64,000 nt of DNA. Source: Buddleja alternifolia. Its lineage: Eukaryota > Streptophyta > Magnoliopsida > Lamiales > Scrophulariaceae. The stretch covers positions 48,734,645 to 48,798,644 of the forward strand of contig CM033393.1 of NCBI GenBank assembly GCA_019426215.1. The letters run 5' to 3'. Position numbers and translations under genes: made by a program. Under the pieces are notes generated by a model that saw only the letters and a list, made by a program, of their open reading frames with translations, made no database searches and was not told where the DNA came from. Positions 1 through 10,222 of the stretch are shown in pieces (the first letter of the stretch is position 1; each line of letters starts with the position of its first letter).

Positions 1-346
1 AGAGCCTTTTTAAGAAGACAAACATGATCGGGGTAGGTAGTGTTGACATAGCCAGGAGGTTGTTTCATGTAGACAGTTTTGGATAGAAGGCCGTTGAGGA
101 AAGCATTTTTAACATCAAGTTGATGCAAGGGCCAGGAGAGAGACACAGCAAGACTAAGAATGGTACGAATAGTCGCGGGTTTGACAACTGGGCTAAAGTA
201 TCCTCATAATCGATTCCCGGCTGTTGAGTAAAGCCTTGAGCAACGAGACGGGCTTTGTATCGCTCAAGGGAACCATCAGAGCGAAATTTGTGACGATAGA
301 TCCATTTAGATCCAACAATATTAACATCAGGAGGGCAGGGGACGAG
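1..346 (-). pseudogene. copia reverse transcriptase, N-terminal part
   Basis: After the TAG at 345-347 the same frame continues as recognisable RT, with a KWIYR-like motif and then RLVAQGF, which precedes the palm domain. Near 195-200 one base is missing and the reading shifts to another frame, which carries the [11 protein letters not shown] palm motif and YMKQPPG before the window edge. This shows one nonsense change and one frameshift within 350 bases. The catalytic YVDD box would lie outside the window. Confidence 0.8.
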
Positions 347-3266
347 CTACCAAGTCTCATTGGAAAGAATAGCAGAGATTTCGTCGTCCATGGCAGCCTT
401 CCAATGAGAATCCTTGAGAGCTTGAGCATAGGAGCGAGGAAGAGGAGAGAATGTGGAGTTAATAGAGAGGTTGAACAAGGTACGAGGTTTGGTGATACCG
501 GACTTGGAGCGAGTAATCATAGAATGAGTGGAAGGACAATCAAGAGGAGGAGTGGGGTCGGTGGGGTTGGCAGGGAGGGCATTGGATGACGGACTAGAGA
601 GGCCGGGAGAGGTCGCAGAGGAAGAGGATAAAGTAGGAGGAAGAGTCGGGAAACCAGGAGGTGGACCAGGGACTCGCCGGGGGATCTCAGAGGAAGAGGG
701 GATGAGGAGAGGAAGAAGAGAAGGAGAATCGTCGGCGGGAGTTAGAAAGGAGTACAAAGGAGGAGTGGGGGAAGGGGAGAAGGAAGAGTATGGAAAAACC
801 GATTCATCGAACACGACATGGCGAGAGAGAATGAGTTTATTTGTGTTGAGATCAAGACAACGAAAGCCTTTGTGATTGGCGGGGTAGCCGAGGAAGAGGC
901 AAGGCGCGGAACGAGGAGCTAATTTATGAGGAGAGGTAGCTGAAATATTGGGATAACAGAGACAACTGAAGACCCGAAGATGATCATAAGAAGGAAAAAC
1001 ACCGTAGAGAAGTTCGAAGGGGGTTTTGTAAGAAAGAGTGGTGGTAGGAAGAAGGTTAAGAAGGTGGACAGCCATGTGAAGAGCTTCGACCCAGAAAGGA
1101 GGTGGGAGAATGGCTTGGAAGAGAAGAGTACGAATAATATTATTTACAGTTTGAATTATTCTTTCGGCTTTACCATTTTGTTGTGAAGTTTGAGGGCAAG
1201 AAAAGCGAAATTGAATCCCATTTGTGTTAAAAAAATTGTGAAAAAAGTTGTTATCAAATTCACCACCATGATCACATTGAAGAGATTTTATTTTGAATTT
1301 AAATTGATTTTGGATAAAAGTGTAAAAGTTAACAAAAATTTTAAAAACATCAGATTTGTGAATTAAAGGAAATACCCAGAGAAAATGAGAAAAATCATCC
1401 AAAAATAAAACATAATATTTAAACCCATTGAGACTAGAGATAGGGGAAGCCCAAATATCCGAATGAACGACATCAAACAAACTAGAGCTGATAGAAGAAG
1501 AACTAGAAAAAGGTAAACGTTTGTGCTTGCCAAGCTGACAAGCATGACATAAAGTCTTAGAAACGGTATCATTACAGTTAATAAAATTTCTACTATTAAG
1601 AAAAGAAAATATAGACACTCCGGGGTGGCCAAGACGGCGATGCCAAGTGGTAGATGAGATTGGTGCGGGAACGGAAGAGGAGACGAGCGCGGAAGCAGAG
1701 GTGGAAAGAGGATATAGATCGCCATCACTATTGCTCCGGAGAAGAAGATGACCGGTCCTAAGATCCTTTACAGAAAAACCATAAGGGTCAAATTCAATGG
1801 AACAAGAATTATCACGGGTAAGTTGACGAACAAAAATTAAATTTTTAACTAAAGACGGAGATACAAGAATATGATTGAGGGAAAGGGAACGACAGGATGA
1901 AGAAAGCATGGAAGAGCCAGTAGAAGAAATGGGAAGCACAGCACCATTACCAACAGTAAAAAAATTAGAATTTAAATTTGGTACAATATTGAAAAGATTA
2001 CCTTGAGTGTGGGTCATGTGGGAACTTGCACTGGTGTCCATGTACCATTGATCGTCAGGAGGAGTCAGAGACATGGTCTGAAAAATAGAAGACAAATCCG
2101 TGGGCTGAAAAGTGGCAGGAGCAGAACCAGCCGGCTGCTGCATGGAGGAGGCTTGGTGAGCAGCCCAATTCGGATAAGGGCCCAATAGGCCAGAGGCGGA
2201 GCTGGGAGCAGAGGGGCGCTGGGCTTCGGCGCTGATGGGCCGCGGTGCTGGAGAAGCCCAAGGTTGCTGGGCGCTGATGGAAGGAGGCAGTGGACTGGGC
2301 TGGTGAGATGCGGCCCAGTTCGCGTGAGATGCAGCAGGTGGAAGAGGTGGACTGGGCAGCGGAAATGGATGAAATGGGCCTGGGAACCGCGGGCCAGAAT
2401 GCTGGAAGGGGACCTGCACAGGAAGAAAATTGGGGGTGGGAGAATTAAATTTTTTTTGGCCCAAGTGCTGGCCATGAGGGGAACTGGGAAAATAACCACG
2501 ACCACGGCCTGGACCCCGACCGGTACCTCTACCACGAGATCGATTGTTATGATTTTGATACCCATTTCGATTTGCAAATTGGTTGGGCGAGTGGGATAGA
2601 AGAGCGGTGGCGGATTCAGGGGATTGGAAACGAGTCTCACGAGTTTCATGGAGTAGTAATAAATTTTTAATTTCAGAAAAAGAAGGAAGAGGGGTTTTGG
2701 TGGTGATAACGGTGACAAGAGGGAGATAGGATTCGGGAAGACCATGAAGCAATTGAAGAATAAAATCTTGATCGTTAATGGGACTATCAAGATCAGACAA
2801 ACTATCGGCGAGGAATTTCATCTCCTGACAGTATTGTGTTATTGTAAGGGGGCCTTTGTGAAAATTACAAAATCGAGCATTGATTTGAAGGGATCGAGAT
2901 GGTTTATTATTGCGAAAATTTTCCTCGATAGCATACCAAATATCATGCGAGGTAGAATATTCAAGATCCAAATTTTTGAGGAGTTTAATATCCACAGTGG
3001 AATAAAACCACCGTTTAATGGTGGAATCAATGGAAAACCAATTTTCATCATGTTCATCAAGAGGTTTGGAAGTACCAGTAAGATGATTAAAAACAGAGTA
3101 ACTACGACATAAATCCATAAACATACCGCAGCCATAATTTATAATTGCAATCACTTTCAGATAGTTTAAACCAAAGGAGGTTGAATATTACCGCGGCAAG
3201 GGAGATGAATGAAGGGGGCGGTTTTGGGGGGTGTTGGTGTCGGTGTGATGTTTCGGAAGCAGACAT
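347..3266 (-). pseudogene. copia gag-protease-integrase polyprotein, broken
   Basis: The likely gag start is the ATG at 3266. That frame runs into a stop at 3102, and the main 935-codon frame opens at 3154, so gag has lost frame near 3130. Counting from 3154: gag helical domain about 1-170; RGRG-rich box 206-220; long Pro/Ser/Ala stretch 240-355; protease WYMDTSASSHMT at 370-381; pre-integrase with HRRLGH and CHAC about 504-540; integrase core with D566, D628 and E664, with the D-35-E spacing kept. Two oddities: the protease triad reads DTS instead of DTG, and no CCHC knuckle is readable between the RGRG box and the protease. The frame ends at a TAG where RT begins. The element looks unable to produce a working polyprotein. 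Confidence 0.85.
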
Positions 3267-3495
3267 TGAAAGAAAATTTGCAAAATCGGAATACGTAACA
3301 AAAAATAAGAAACGAAAAAGAAAAACCAGTAGAGATAGCGGTAGAGAGTTGTACCGTGATGATGGAGAAGATGAACCAGGATGGAGCACTTGAGACCGAG
3401 AGTCGTTGAAGAGAAACAACGTAGAAGGGAAGGAGAATATCCGGCGCGGTGGCTCCGGGGGGGTGGTTTTTAGGTTGGAGGAAAACTAAAACCTA

Positions 3496-3506
3496 GGCTG
3501 ATACCA
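3496..3506 (-). promoter_or_regulatory. primer binding site (initiator Met tRNA type)
   Basis: The minus strand reads TGGTATCAGCC immediately after the LTR end. This matches the start of the usual plant initiator-Met tRNA complement (TGGTATCAGAGC), with its last bases changed. Confidence 0.8.
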
Positions 3507-3671
3507 TGTTATGATATTATACTGTAAATCTCCTTGCAATATTATTGATGATTACCAAGTATTTATAGAAACAAGAATAAGAAATAAGGAAATATAAACT
3601 CCTAATCTAATGTGACTTGTGATACAAGAAAGTAACCTAAGATACCTAATTATACATAAATTCGTTTAACA
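3507..3671 (-). repeat. 5' LTR of the Ale-like copia element
   Basis: The plus strand starts TGTTATGAT and ends GTTTAACA, giving TGTTA/TAACA inverted termini. It lies directly next to the primer binding site on its low-coordinate side. On the other side, homology to the duplicated flank resumes at 3672. Its length of 165 bp suits Ale-type elements. Confidence 0.85.
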
Positions 3672-4020
3672 AAATTGTCATGGTACTGTGTTCAAGAGTG
3701 GATCTGGGAAGAGATCCCCGAGACTTAAATTTCTATTGTAAAGTACATGGGATTTTATGGGATAATGACGGAAAATTCTAAGTCCCGGTCCATTTTACAC
3801 CCACCCATTTAAAATGAGTGTGGTGGTTTTCACACCCATCTACCATGTGTAAACCACCCCACCACAAGTGCTTGTGTGGTAAAAAATGGACCAGGAGCAA
3901 CACTCCCGATTCACGATAGAATTACCCGTATAATGGCCCCAAAAAATAAAAATAAATATCTAAGTTTGTCCATATCGATCAAATATATCACAGAGTAGCT
4001 GGTGAGTTTATGGAGGAATC

Positions 4021-5252
4021 ACTTTCACGTCATCGGGTCCCATTTTCCACATTTCTTTTTGTTTTTATCTAGAGCACTAGAGCAGTTGTATCAAACTTTC
4101 TCTATCCAAAATATATGAAACTCTTAACTTATTTATTATTTGCCCCCTCCAATTCAATTATTACAACTTTTAATTTGAATTGTATAAATAACTATTAGAT
4201 TAATGCATTTTCAAAATTAATACTCTAATTTTTTTCAAAGCTTGGTGAAATGATAAATAATCAGCATAAAATTTACATTTTTAGTCAACAAAAGTATTGT
4301 CACATATGTATCATAAGAAATTTGTTCCTTTACTCTTACAAAATAGGCATTAATTGAGCTAATACTAAATTATATATATAAAAAAGTAACTTGCTTAATT
4401 ACGTATATTTCGTTATTCAATAAAATAAGATTGAAGAAAATTAATCATACAATTTGATTGATCATTTAATTAAAAACTATGATTTTTCTTTATTAATTTA
4501 TTAATAACAATTTTTCTCTTGGAAAAGGTTTGTAGATAAATCTTTTATCATAAAAAGAACAACGTCCATCACTCTAACATTCTAAGTTTTTCTAAATTTT
4601 TTTCCGCCTCTGACTGACTAACGGAACCGTTAGTTTTTTTTTTTATGAAATTGATCGTGGGACCAAATGTGAGATTTTTTTACGAATTACGGGATATAAT
4701 GTGAGATTTTTGTAAAGTGCGGAGCCAAAGTGTAAAGATGTATATTATGGGACAAAATATGTAATTAACCCATTGATAATTATTAACACATATATGTGAT
4801 AATTAGTATAATTATAACTATATTTATGTTGCCACTAAATTTCACCGAACATGTGTCACACTTTTGCGTAGTGACAATTTCAAAAAAAAATTGTCAGTAA
4901 ATATCATTATTATCACTAATAACGCACATCTAGTGACAATTTTAACATGTCATTCACATTTTGTTATATCAATATTATTCTTTATTATAGTGATTATTGG
5001 TTGAAAGTTAGATACGTCATATCATCATTATTTCAAGTGTGGGGATAATTTTTTTTATAGTTTTTCATTTTGGGAAAATAAAGTGTTATTTTAAGATGTC
5101 TTAAACGGAAATATGAATAGAAAAATAAGACAAATATTGGCTCGACATGTCATTTGAAACATGGTAAATAGATTCTTTGTCGCATATATTTCCCGATATC
5201 TGATTTAGTCCCATTTATTACGAGTTTCGCAAATTACATCCCATATGTATAA
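4021..5252. other. AT-rich spacer, private to duplication copy 1
   Basis: No coding potential is seen. 4590-4772 resembles one end of a Mutator-like element. Read on the minus strand it starts GGGTTAATTACAT, with repeated phrases such as TTTGTCCC and TTTGGTCCC, and it ends near a small palindrome (CTAACGGAACCGTTAG). I found no partner end. 5081-5152 shares a phrase with 44803-44860, described in the findings. Confidence 0.45.
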
Positions 5253-5452
5253 ATTTATATACTATGTACAACTGATTAATTATATTTTTTGGACAGTAAA
5301 TTAAGTCAAAAAATTTACTGTCTCCATATGTTGGGATTTTTGAAATGAAAAGTTAGTGGAATGGATTTTCTGAAGGAAGACTCTTATCATGTTTTTTTTA
5401 TATGATCATTTATTTTAAGGGGTTTTAGTAATTTTTCTTAAATTCTATGAAA

Positions 5453-5566
5453 GGGAAAATTTCACTTTTGGTCCCATAACTTAGGCTTTTTTCATTTTGG
5501 TCCCATTGTTTACGGTTTATCACATTATATCCCATAATTTGCAATTTTTATCAATTTTGGTCCCAT
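5453..5566 (+). repeat. left TIR of the Mutator-like element
   Basis: This is about 114 bp and is the reverse complement of 6602-6716 with only a few substitutions and single-base indels. It contains three spaced copies of TTTTGGTCCCAT. Confidence 0.85.
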
Positions 5567-6428
5567 AACGTTTTCCGTCCAAAAACTAACGGAATTAGTC
5601 AACTTCCGTTAGTCAAACTAAAAAAAAAATCCTAAAACCTATTTTTTTATTATTTTATTATTTTCTATTTTTTATTTTGATTTTTCTTTTTCTTCTTCAT
5701 CTTCTTCACAAAATACTCCAAAAAACCCTAATTTATTTCTACACCAACACCATTATCACCACCTTCCCCCCACCTCCACCGCCGCCAGCACCTTCAAATC
5801 AGCCGCCACCACCTTCAAATCAGCCGTCGCCACACCACCACCACACCAATCCGCCGCCGCCCCCAGCAACCACTACCACCCCACCAATCCGACGCCGCCG
5901 CCACCACACTACACGCCTTCAATCCACCGCCACCACCACCACCTTTCAATCCGCCGCCAACACAACCACTCTCAACCCCTAGATCCGCCGCCACCCACCA
6001 CCACCTTCAAATCAGGCGCCACCACCACCACTCTCACCTCCGCCAGATCTGCAGCCGCCACCACCACCTTCAACCGCCGCCACCACCACCATTCTCACCT
6101 CCGCCAGATCCACAGTCGCCACCACCTCCTTCACCACCGCCACCACCACCACTCTCACCTCCCCAGATCCACAGCCATCACCACCACCTTCAACCGCCGC
6201 CGCCACTCATCCCAAATCCCGCCACCACCACCTTCAACCCGCTCTCACAACCCCCGCTCTCACAACCACCGCTCTCACACACCCCCATATATATGTATAT
6301 GTATATGTGTATGTATATGTATATGTATTTTATATGAATAGACACACATATATATATATATATGTATATATACACACACAAAATTATATAATATAAATAT
6401 ATAAATTAAATAAAAAAAACTGAAAGTC

Positions 6429-6477
6429 ACTGTTCATCGTCTGTGAAGATTATGAACAGTCACAGACGATGAACAGT
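6429..6477. other. perfect 18-bp-arm hairpin inside the TIR element
   Basis: ACTGTTCATCGTCTGTGA at 6429-6446 is exactly inverted at 6460-6477, leaving a 13-nt loop. It is GC-richer than the TA-repeats on both sides. Confidence 0.9.
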
Positions 6478-6601
6478 AACCAATGTAAAAATAATTTTTT
6501 TTATTTATATATATATATATATAATTACTTATATTAAAAAAAATTGGCCTTTCACTAACTGACACGTGGCTTCTCCGTTAGAAATTAACGAAAATTGACA
6601 G

Positions 6602-6716
6602 ATGGGACCAAAATTGATAAAAATTGCAAATTATGGATACAATATGATAAACGCGTAAACAATGGGACCAAAATTGAAAAAAGCCTAAGTGATGGGACCA
6701 AAAGTGAAATTTTCCC
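6602..6716 (-). repeat. right TIR of the Mutator-like element
   Basis: This is the inverted partner of 5453-5566 and ends GAAATTTTCCC on the plus strand. Confidence 0.85.
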
Positions 6717-7124
6717 TTTTATGAAATTAGTAATGATAAGAATTGTCAAAATTATGACTACTGCTAATAAATGATACGTAACGTAATAATTTCATGATAA
6801 TTAATGACAACACACAAGTCATTACTCAATGAACTTTACGTCTCCGAATATCGTCAAATCCACCAAATTTTGTGTCCTATCTATGGATCTAACATACGAC
6901 GGAATTGTAGAGGCAATACCGTCTCCATTTCTTTGGTTTATTTGTTGGTTGCTAGTTTGTTTCTCTCATTGAGGGTTCAGTATCTAGTACGTAGTAGAAT
7001 TTGTTATCTTTAATCTTAGAGGTTGTTACTTTGAGAGATTTCTGAAATATAATGGCTATGTTTGGATATGTTTTCAATCCCAATTTGATCCCAAATTTGG
7101 CCCAATTGTGTTTCGTTAACACTA

Positions 7125-8380
7125 TGTAACAACCCGAAATTTTAACTAAATAGATATCTTGCTCAAAACTTAAATTCAACGATATTTAAAATTACAAAAC
7201 AAAATACTTCTACAACTTAGACTCATCCCAATAATAAAACATTCTAAGTCTGAAGTACTTGCAAAACGGAAAGATATTCTAGTCCAACTACTACGAATAA
7301 CAATTTTAAAATCTAACTATTACAAGGAAGAAGTTTAGTCATCACTCAGCTCTTGATAAAGATCCACAGGCTCGTCTAAATGGTCATCTAATGTTGGAAG
7401 GAAGGAATGAAATAAAAATAGAAAAGTACGTGAGTAAAAGACTCAGTGAGTTACCGTTGTGTGTGAATGGTCAACAAATAATTTTATTTTATCCGAAACG
7501 AAAATTTGACGAATTATAAAGTGATAAACAATTAATGTAAAAGATTTTTATGCACAAAATCATATAACCATAATTGCTGAAGTGAGACAACCTTATAACT
7601 CCCAACCAATAGTGACAGACCACCTTATCACTCCGGATAAGGAGCTACCCTACCAAACAGAACACATGCTCGAGTACATGTGGAAACAGAAACTCCTCAA
7701 CACAACCACAAACGGCTTCTGTTGTGCATTGTGAGGGAGTAGGCTATGGCAACTCGGGGTCCCAAGCGGCAAGTCCGCTACTGCCCAGTGGTTCCCTCCG
7801 TATACCCAAGGCAAGTTGGATCCAACTAACCGATCGGGACAGAATCAAACTAGTCATTTGATCATCATACTAAAACAGATTTTAACAAACGTGCAGGTAA
7901 TTGATTTCAAGTAATTTCAAACTAAGAGATTGACATAAAAAGTTTTGAATTCACAGCTCTCTAAATCATTTCATAAACATGACACGTATAAGTATATAAC
8001 ATTTTCAATCTATATATATACGCATCCTTCCAGTTGCAATTACTACTATAAGGTTTGGGGTACTCACTTGATACAACACTTCAAACTTGTCCAGATGTCG
8101 GGATGCTCGGGTACTATTGGTTGAAACAAAATGAATTACCACTCAGTCTTAATGTTAAGAAAGTTCTACCCCAGAAAATCCTCATACTAGCTTAACACGC
8201 CAAAGTAATAATGGTTTACAAATTGTTAACTCGAAACTATCCAAACCTAAAAGATATCAAATACTAGATTTAAATACCCTCATAATTTAAAAGGTCTTAA
8301 CACATTCAAGATTGTTATCCCTCATAACAAAGTTACTGACTTTGCATAAAGCATTATACTATTATATTATAAAGTAGAAT
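7125..8380. repeat. truncated gypsy-1-family LTR in duplication copy 1
   Basis: It starts TGTAACAACC, like 12382 and 42910. It runs co-linear with 12382-12603 plus 34238-35196, including the ~98 bp (7338-7435) lost at the gypsy-2 boundary. Homology ends near 8380, in the middle of the LTR. No primer site or internal region follows, so it is the LTR stub carried by the duplication rather than a whole element. Confidence 0.8.
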
Positions 8381-9034
8381 GCAAATGGATTCCATACCAA
8401 GTGTATACAAAAATTTTCCACCATTGATTGTGCATATTAAATGAAGACAAATTTTATTTTGCCAATGAGTGATTTTTTGAGAATTTCATGCTACACAAAA
8501 TTATGGATATACAAGTTTTTACTATTTCACCACTAATGACGAAATAATTGTATAAAATTTATTATTGACTTTTTAGTTATAAGCTAATTACAATAAAATT
8601 GTCAAACTAAATTGTCATTGTACATGTATTCAAGGGTGGATCTGGGAAGAGATCCCCGAGACTTAAAATTTTCATTGTAAAGTACATGTGATTTTAAGGG
8701 ATAATGCCGGAAAATTCTAAATCGCGATCCATTTTACACTATACACATTCAAAATAAGTGTGGTGGTTTTCACTCTCATCTACTCTGTGTAAACCACCCC
8801 ACCCCAAGTGCTTGTGTGGTGAAAAATGGACCAGGAGCAACACTCCTGATCCACCATAGAATTACCCATATAATGCCCCAAAAAATAAAAATAAATATCT
8901 AAGTTTGTCCATATCGATCAAATATATCAGAGTAGTTGGTGAGTTTATGGAGGAATGAGAAAATTAACTAAATAATATAAAAATAAATAAAAAATCAGAA
9001 AATACCACGAAAAATGTGGGAAATCAACATTTTG

Positions 9035-9469
9035 CATGTTACGACATAGCCTATGTCGTAACATGTGTATTACGACATAGCCTATGTCGTAATAGAGTTG
9101 ATTTAATTTTTTTTATAAAAAATCTGGTGTTACCACATAGGCTATGTCGTAATAGAGTTGATTTAATTTTTTTTTATAAAAAATCTGGTGTTACGACATA
9201 GGCTATGTCGTAACAAAGTTGATTTAATTTTTTTTTAAAAAAATCTGGTGTTACGACATGGACTATGTTGTAACACGGATTTTAGTTATTTTTTTTAATA
9301 AATTATAGGTGTTACGACATGAGCTATGTCGTAACACCTATTTTAATTTTTTTTTAATAAATTATGGTGTTACGACATGGAGTATGTCGTAACACCTTTT
9401 TGCGTTTTTTTTTAATTATGGTGTCAGATGAACAGTGAGACGACCTAGCATATGTTGTCTCACTATTCA
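9035..9469. repeat. array of eight palindromes spaced about 60 bp apart
   Basis: Each unit has the half-site TTACGACAT(AG) facing its inverse. Approximate units are 9035-9065 (15-bp arms), 9069-9093, 9130-9152, 9190-9214, 9248-9276, 9306-9340 (perfect 15-bp arms, 5-nt loop), 9366-9396 and a diverged one at 9429-9469. Centres 2 to 7 lie near 9081, 9141, 9202, 9262, 9323 and 9381. Spacers are T-rich and similar (AGTTGATTTAA, AAATCTGGTG). It lies just upstream of the putative transcribed leader of the MULE gene fragment. Confidence 0.9.
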
Positions 9470-9627
9470 CACATGTTTTTTTTTTTTTTTTTCTCTTTCT
9501 CTTCTTTCTCTTTCTCTTCTTCTTCTCTTCTCCTTCTGCCCGACAAAATTTTCAGTCAAATTTTCACCACCATTGGCGACAAGTACGAATTTTTCTTCAA
9601 AATTTGTTCGTGAACTACAAAATTAAG

Positions 9628-10219
9628 GTAATCCTATATATTATACTTTTGAACTTACTTAAATTTTGAGTTAATATATTGTTTTTTAGTTTATTATAAT
9701 GTGTGTTCTAGACTTGAATTTTTAGGTATAAATTCAATTAGTTAGTTATAATTTTTGGATTATTTGGTATAATTCTCGAATATGTTGGTATTATTATTGA
9801 ATTAATAGGTTTTATTTAGACTTTTAGGTTAAATTTTGATCCTAAGGTATAATGTAGATTTTTAGTGTGTTTTTTTTTATGGTTTAAAACTTGATATAAG
9901 TGTTAGTTTGTAATTGTGTAGAAATTCAAGTATAATTTCAGAGATATAATTTTGAATTTATTTTTAGGGTTTAAATTTTCATATAAGTTGCAATTGAAAT
10001 TTCAAATGTTTAGGTTTACATAGTATGTATAATTTCGAATGAGTAGTTATAATTTTTAGGTTTAATTTGTAATATAGAAGTATAGTTTGTATATATAAAT
10101 TCTAATTTTGTAGGTATATAATTTCAAATTTTATGTATAATTTGTAGGTATTATTTTATTTTTTGATTATAATTTTAAATTTAATGCTTAATTGTGGTTT
10201 GATTTTTGATATTATATAG
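9628..10219 (+). other. putative 5'-UTR intron of the MULE gene fragment
   Basis: The sequence AATTAAG/GTAATCC at 9621-9634 looks like a splice donor, and TTATATAG/AAAATG before 10220 looks like an acceptor three bases before the ATG at 10223. The enclosed 592 bp is T-rich with no ORF. It is preceded by a CT-rich leader (9480-9540), as in many plant 5' UTRs. This is an inference from splice signals only. Confidence 0.5.
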
Positions 10220-10222
10220 AAA

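Larger units (their letters stand above)
1..3671 (-). mobile_element. Ty1/copia retrotransposon, Ale/Retrofit-like, 3' part outside window
   Basis: Read on the minus strand, the order is a short LTR, a Met-tRNA primer site, gag, protease, integrase and the start of reverse transcriptase, which is the copia order. The 165-bp LTR and single-frame gag-pol plan fit the Ale/Retrofit lineage. The rest of RT, RNase H and the 3' LTR lie beyond base 1. The coding part has at least three breaks: a frameshift in N-terminal gag near 3130, a stop at the start of RT (345-347) and a further frameshift near 195-200. Base 3672 onward matches 8609 onward, so the right-hand insertion point is clear. Confidence 0.9.
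5453..6717. mobile_element. non-autonomous Mutator-like TIR element
   Basis: Both ends carry a near-identical inverted repeat of about 114 bp starting GGGAAAATTTCACTTTTGG. The flanks TCTATGAAA (5444-5452) and TTTATGAAA (6718-6726) form a 9-bp target duplication with one transition. The paralogous locus at 11982-11990 has a single TTTATGAAA with no insert, which is the empty site. Long TIRs plus a 9-bp TSD are the hallmark of MULEs. The interior holds CCG/CCA-rich low-complexity DNA (5760-6260), TA-rich microsatellites and an 18-bp-arm hairpin. There is no transposase. Confidence 0.85.
3672..8380. repeat. tandem segmental duplication, copy 1
   Basis: 3672-4020 matches 8609-8961, and 5253-7124 (with the TIR element 5453-6717 removed) matches 11788-12381. 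From 7125 both copies enter the same gypsy LTR. 4021-5252 has no counterpart in copy 2, so each copy has gained or lost sequence in the middle. The right edge is about 8380, where LTR homology stops abruptly and the left part of copy 2 begins. Confidence 0.75.

Noticed and set aside
5677..5982. Proline-rich 101-codon frame
   Set aside because: Low-complexity CCA/CCG repeat inside a TIR element. Several overlapping frames on both strands are equally open.
6280..6380. TATATG/TACACA tract as a promoter
   Set aside because: Simple dinucleotide microsatellite with no gene downstream.
7125..8380. Independent solo LTR of the gypsy-1 family
   Set aside because: It ends mid-LTR with no terminal CA or TSD, and its left flank is the same as that of gypsy-1 at 12382, so shared duplication is the simpler explanation.
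9035..9469. CRISPR-like array
   Set aside because: Plant DNA. The spacers are near-copies of each other rather than unique, and the repeated part is a palindrome of variable length.
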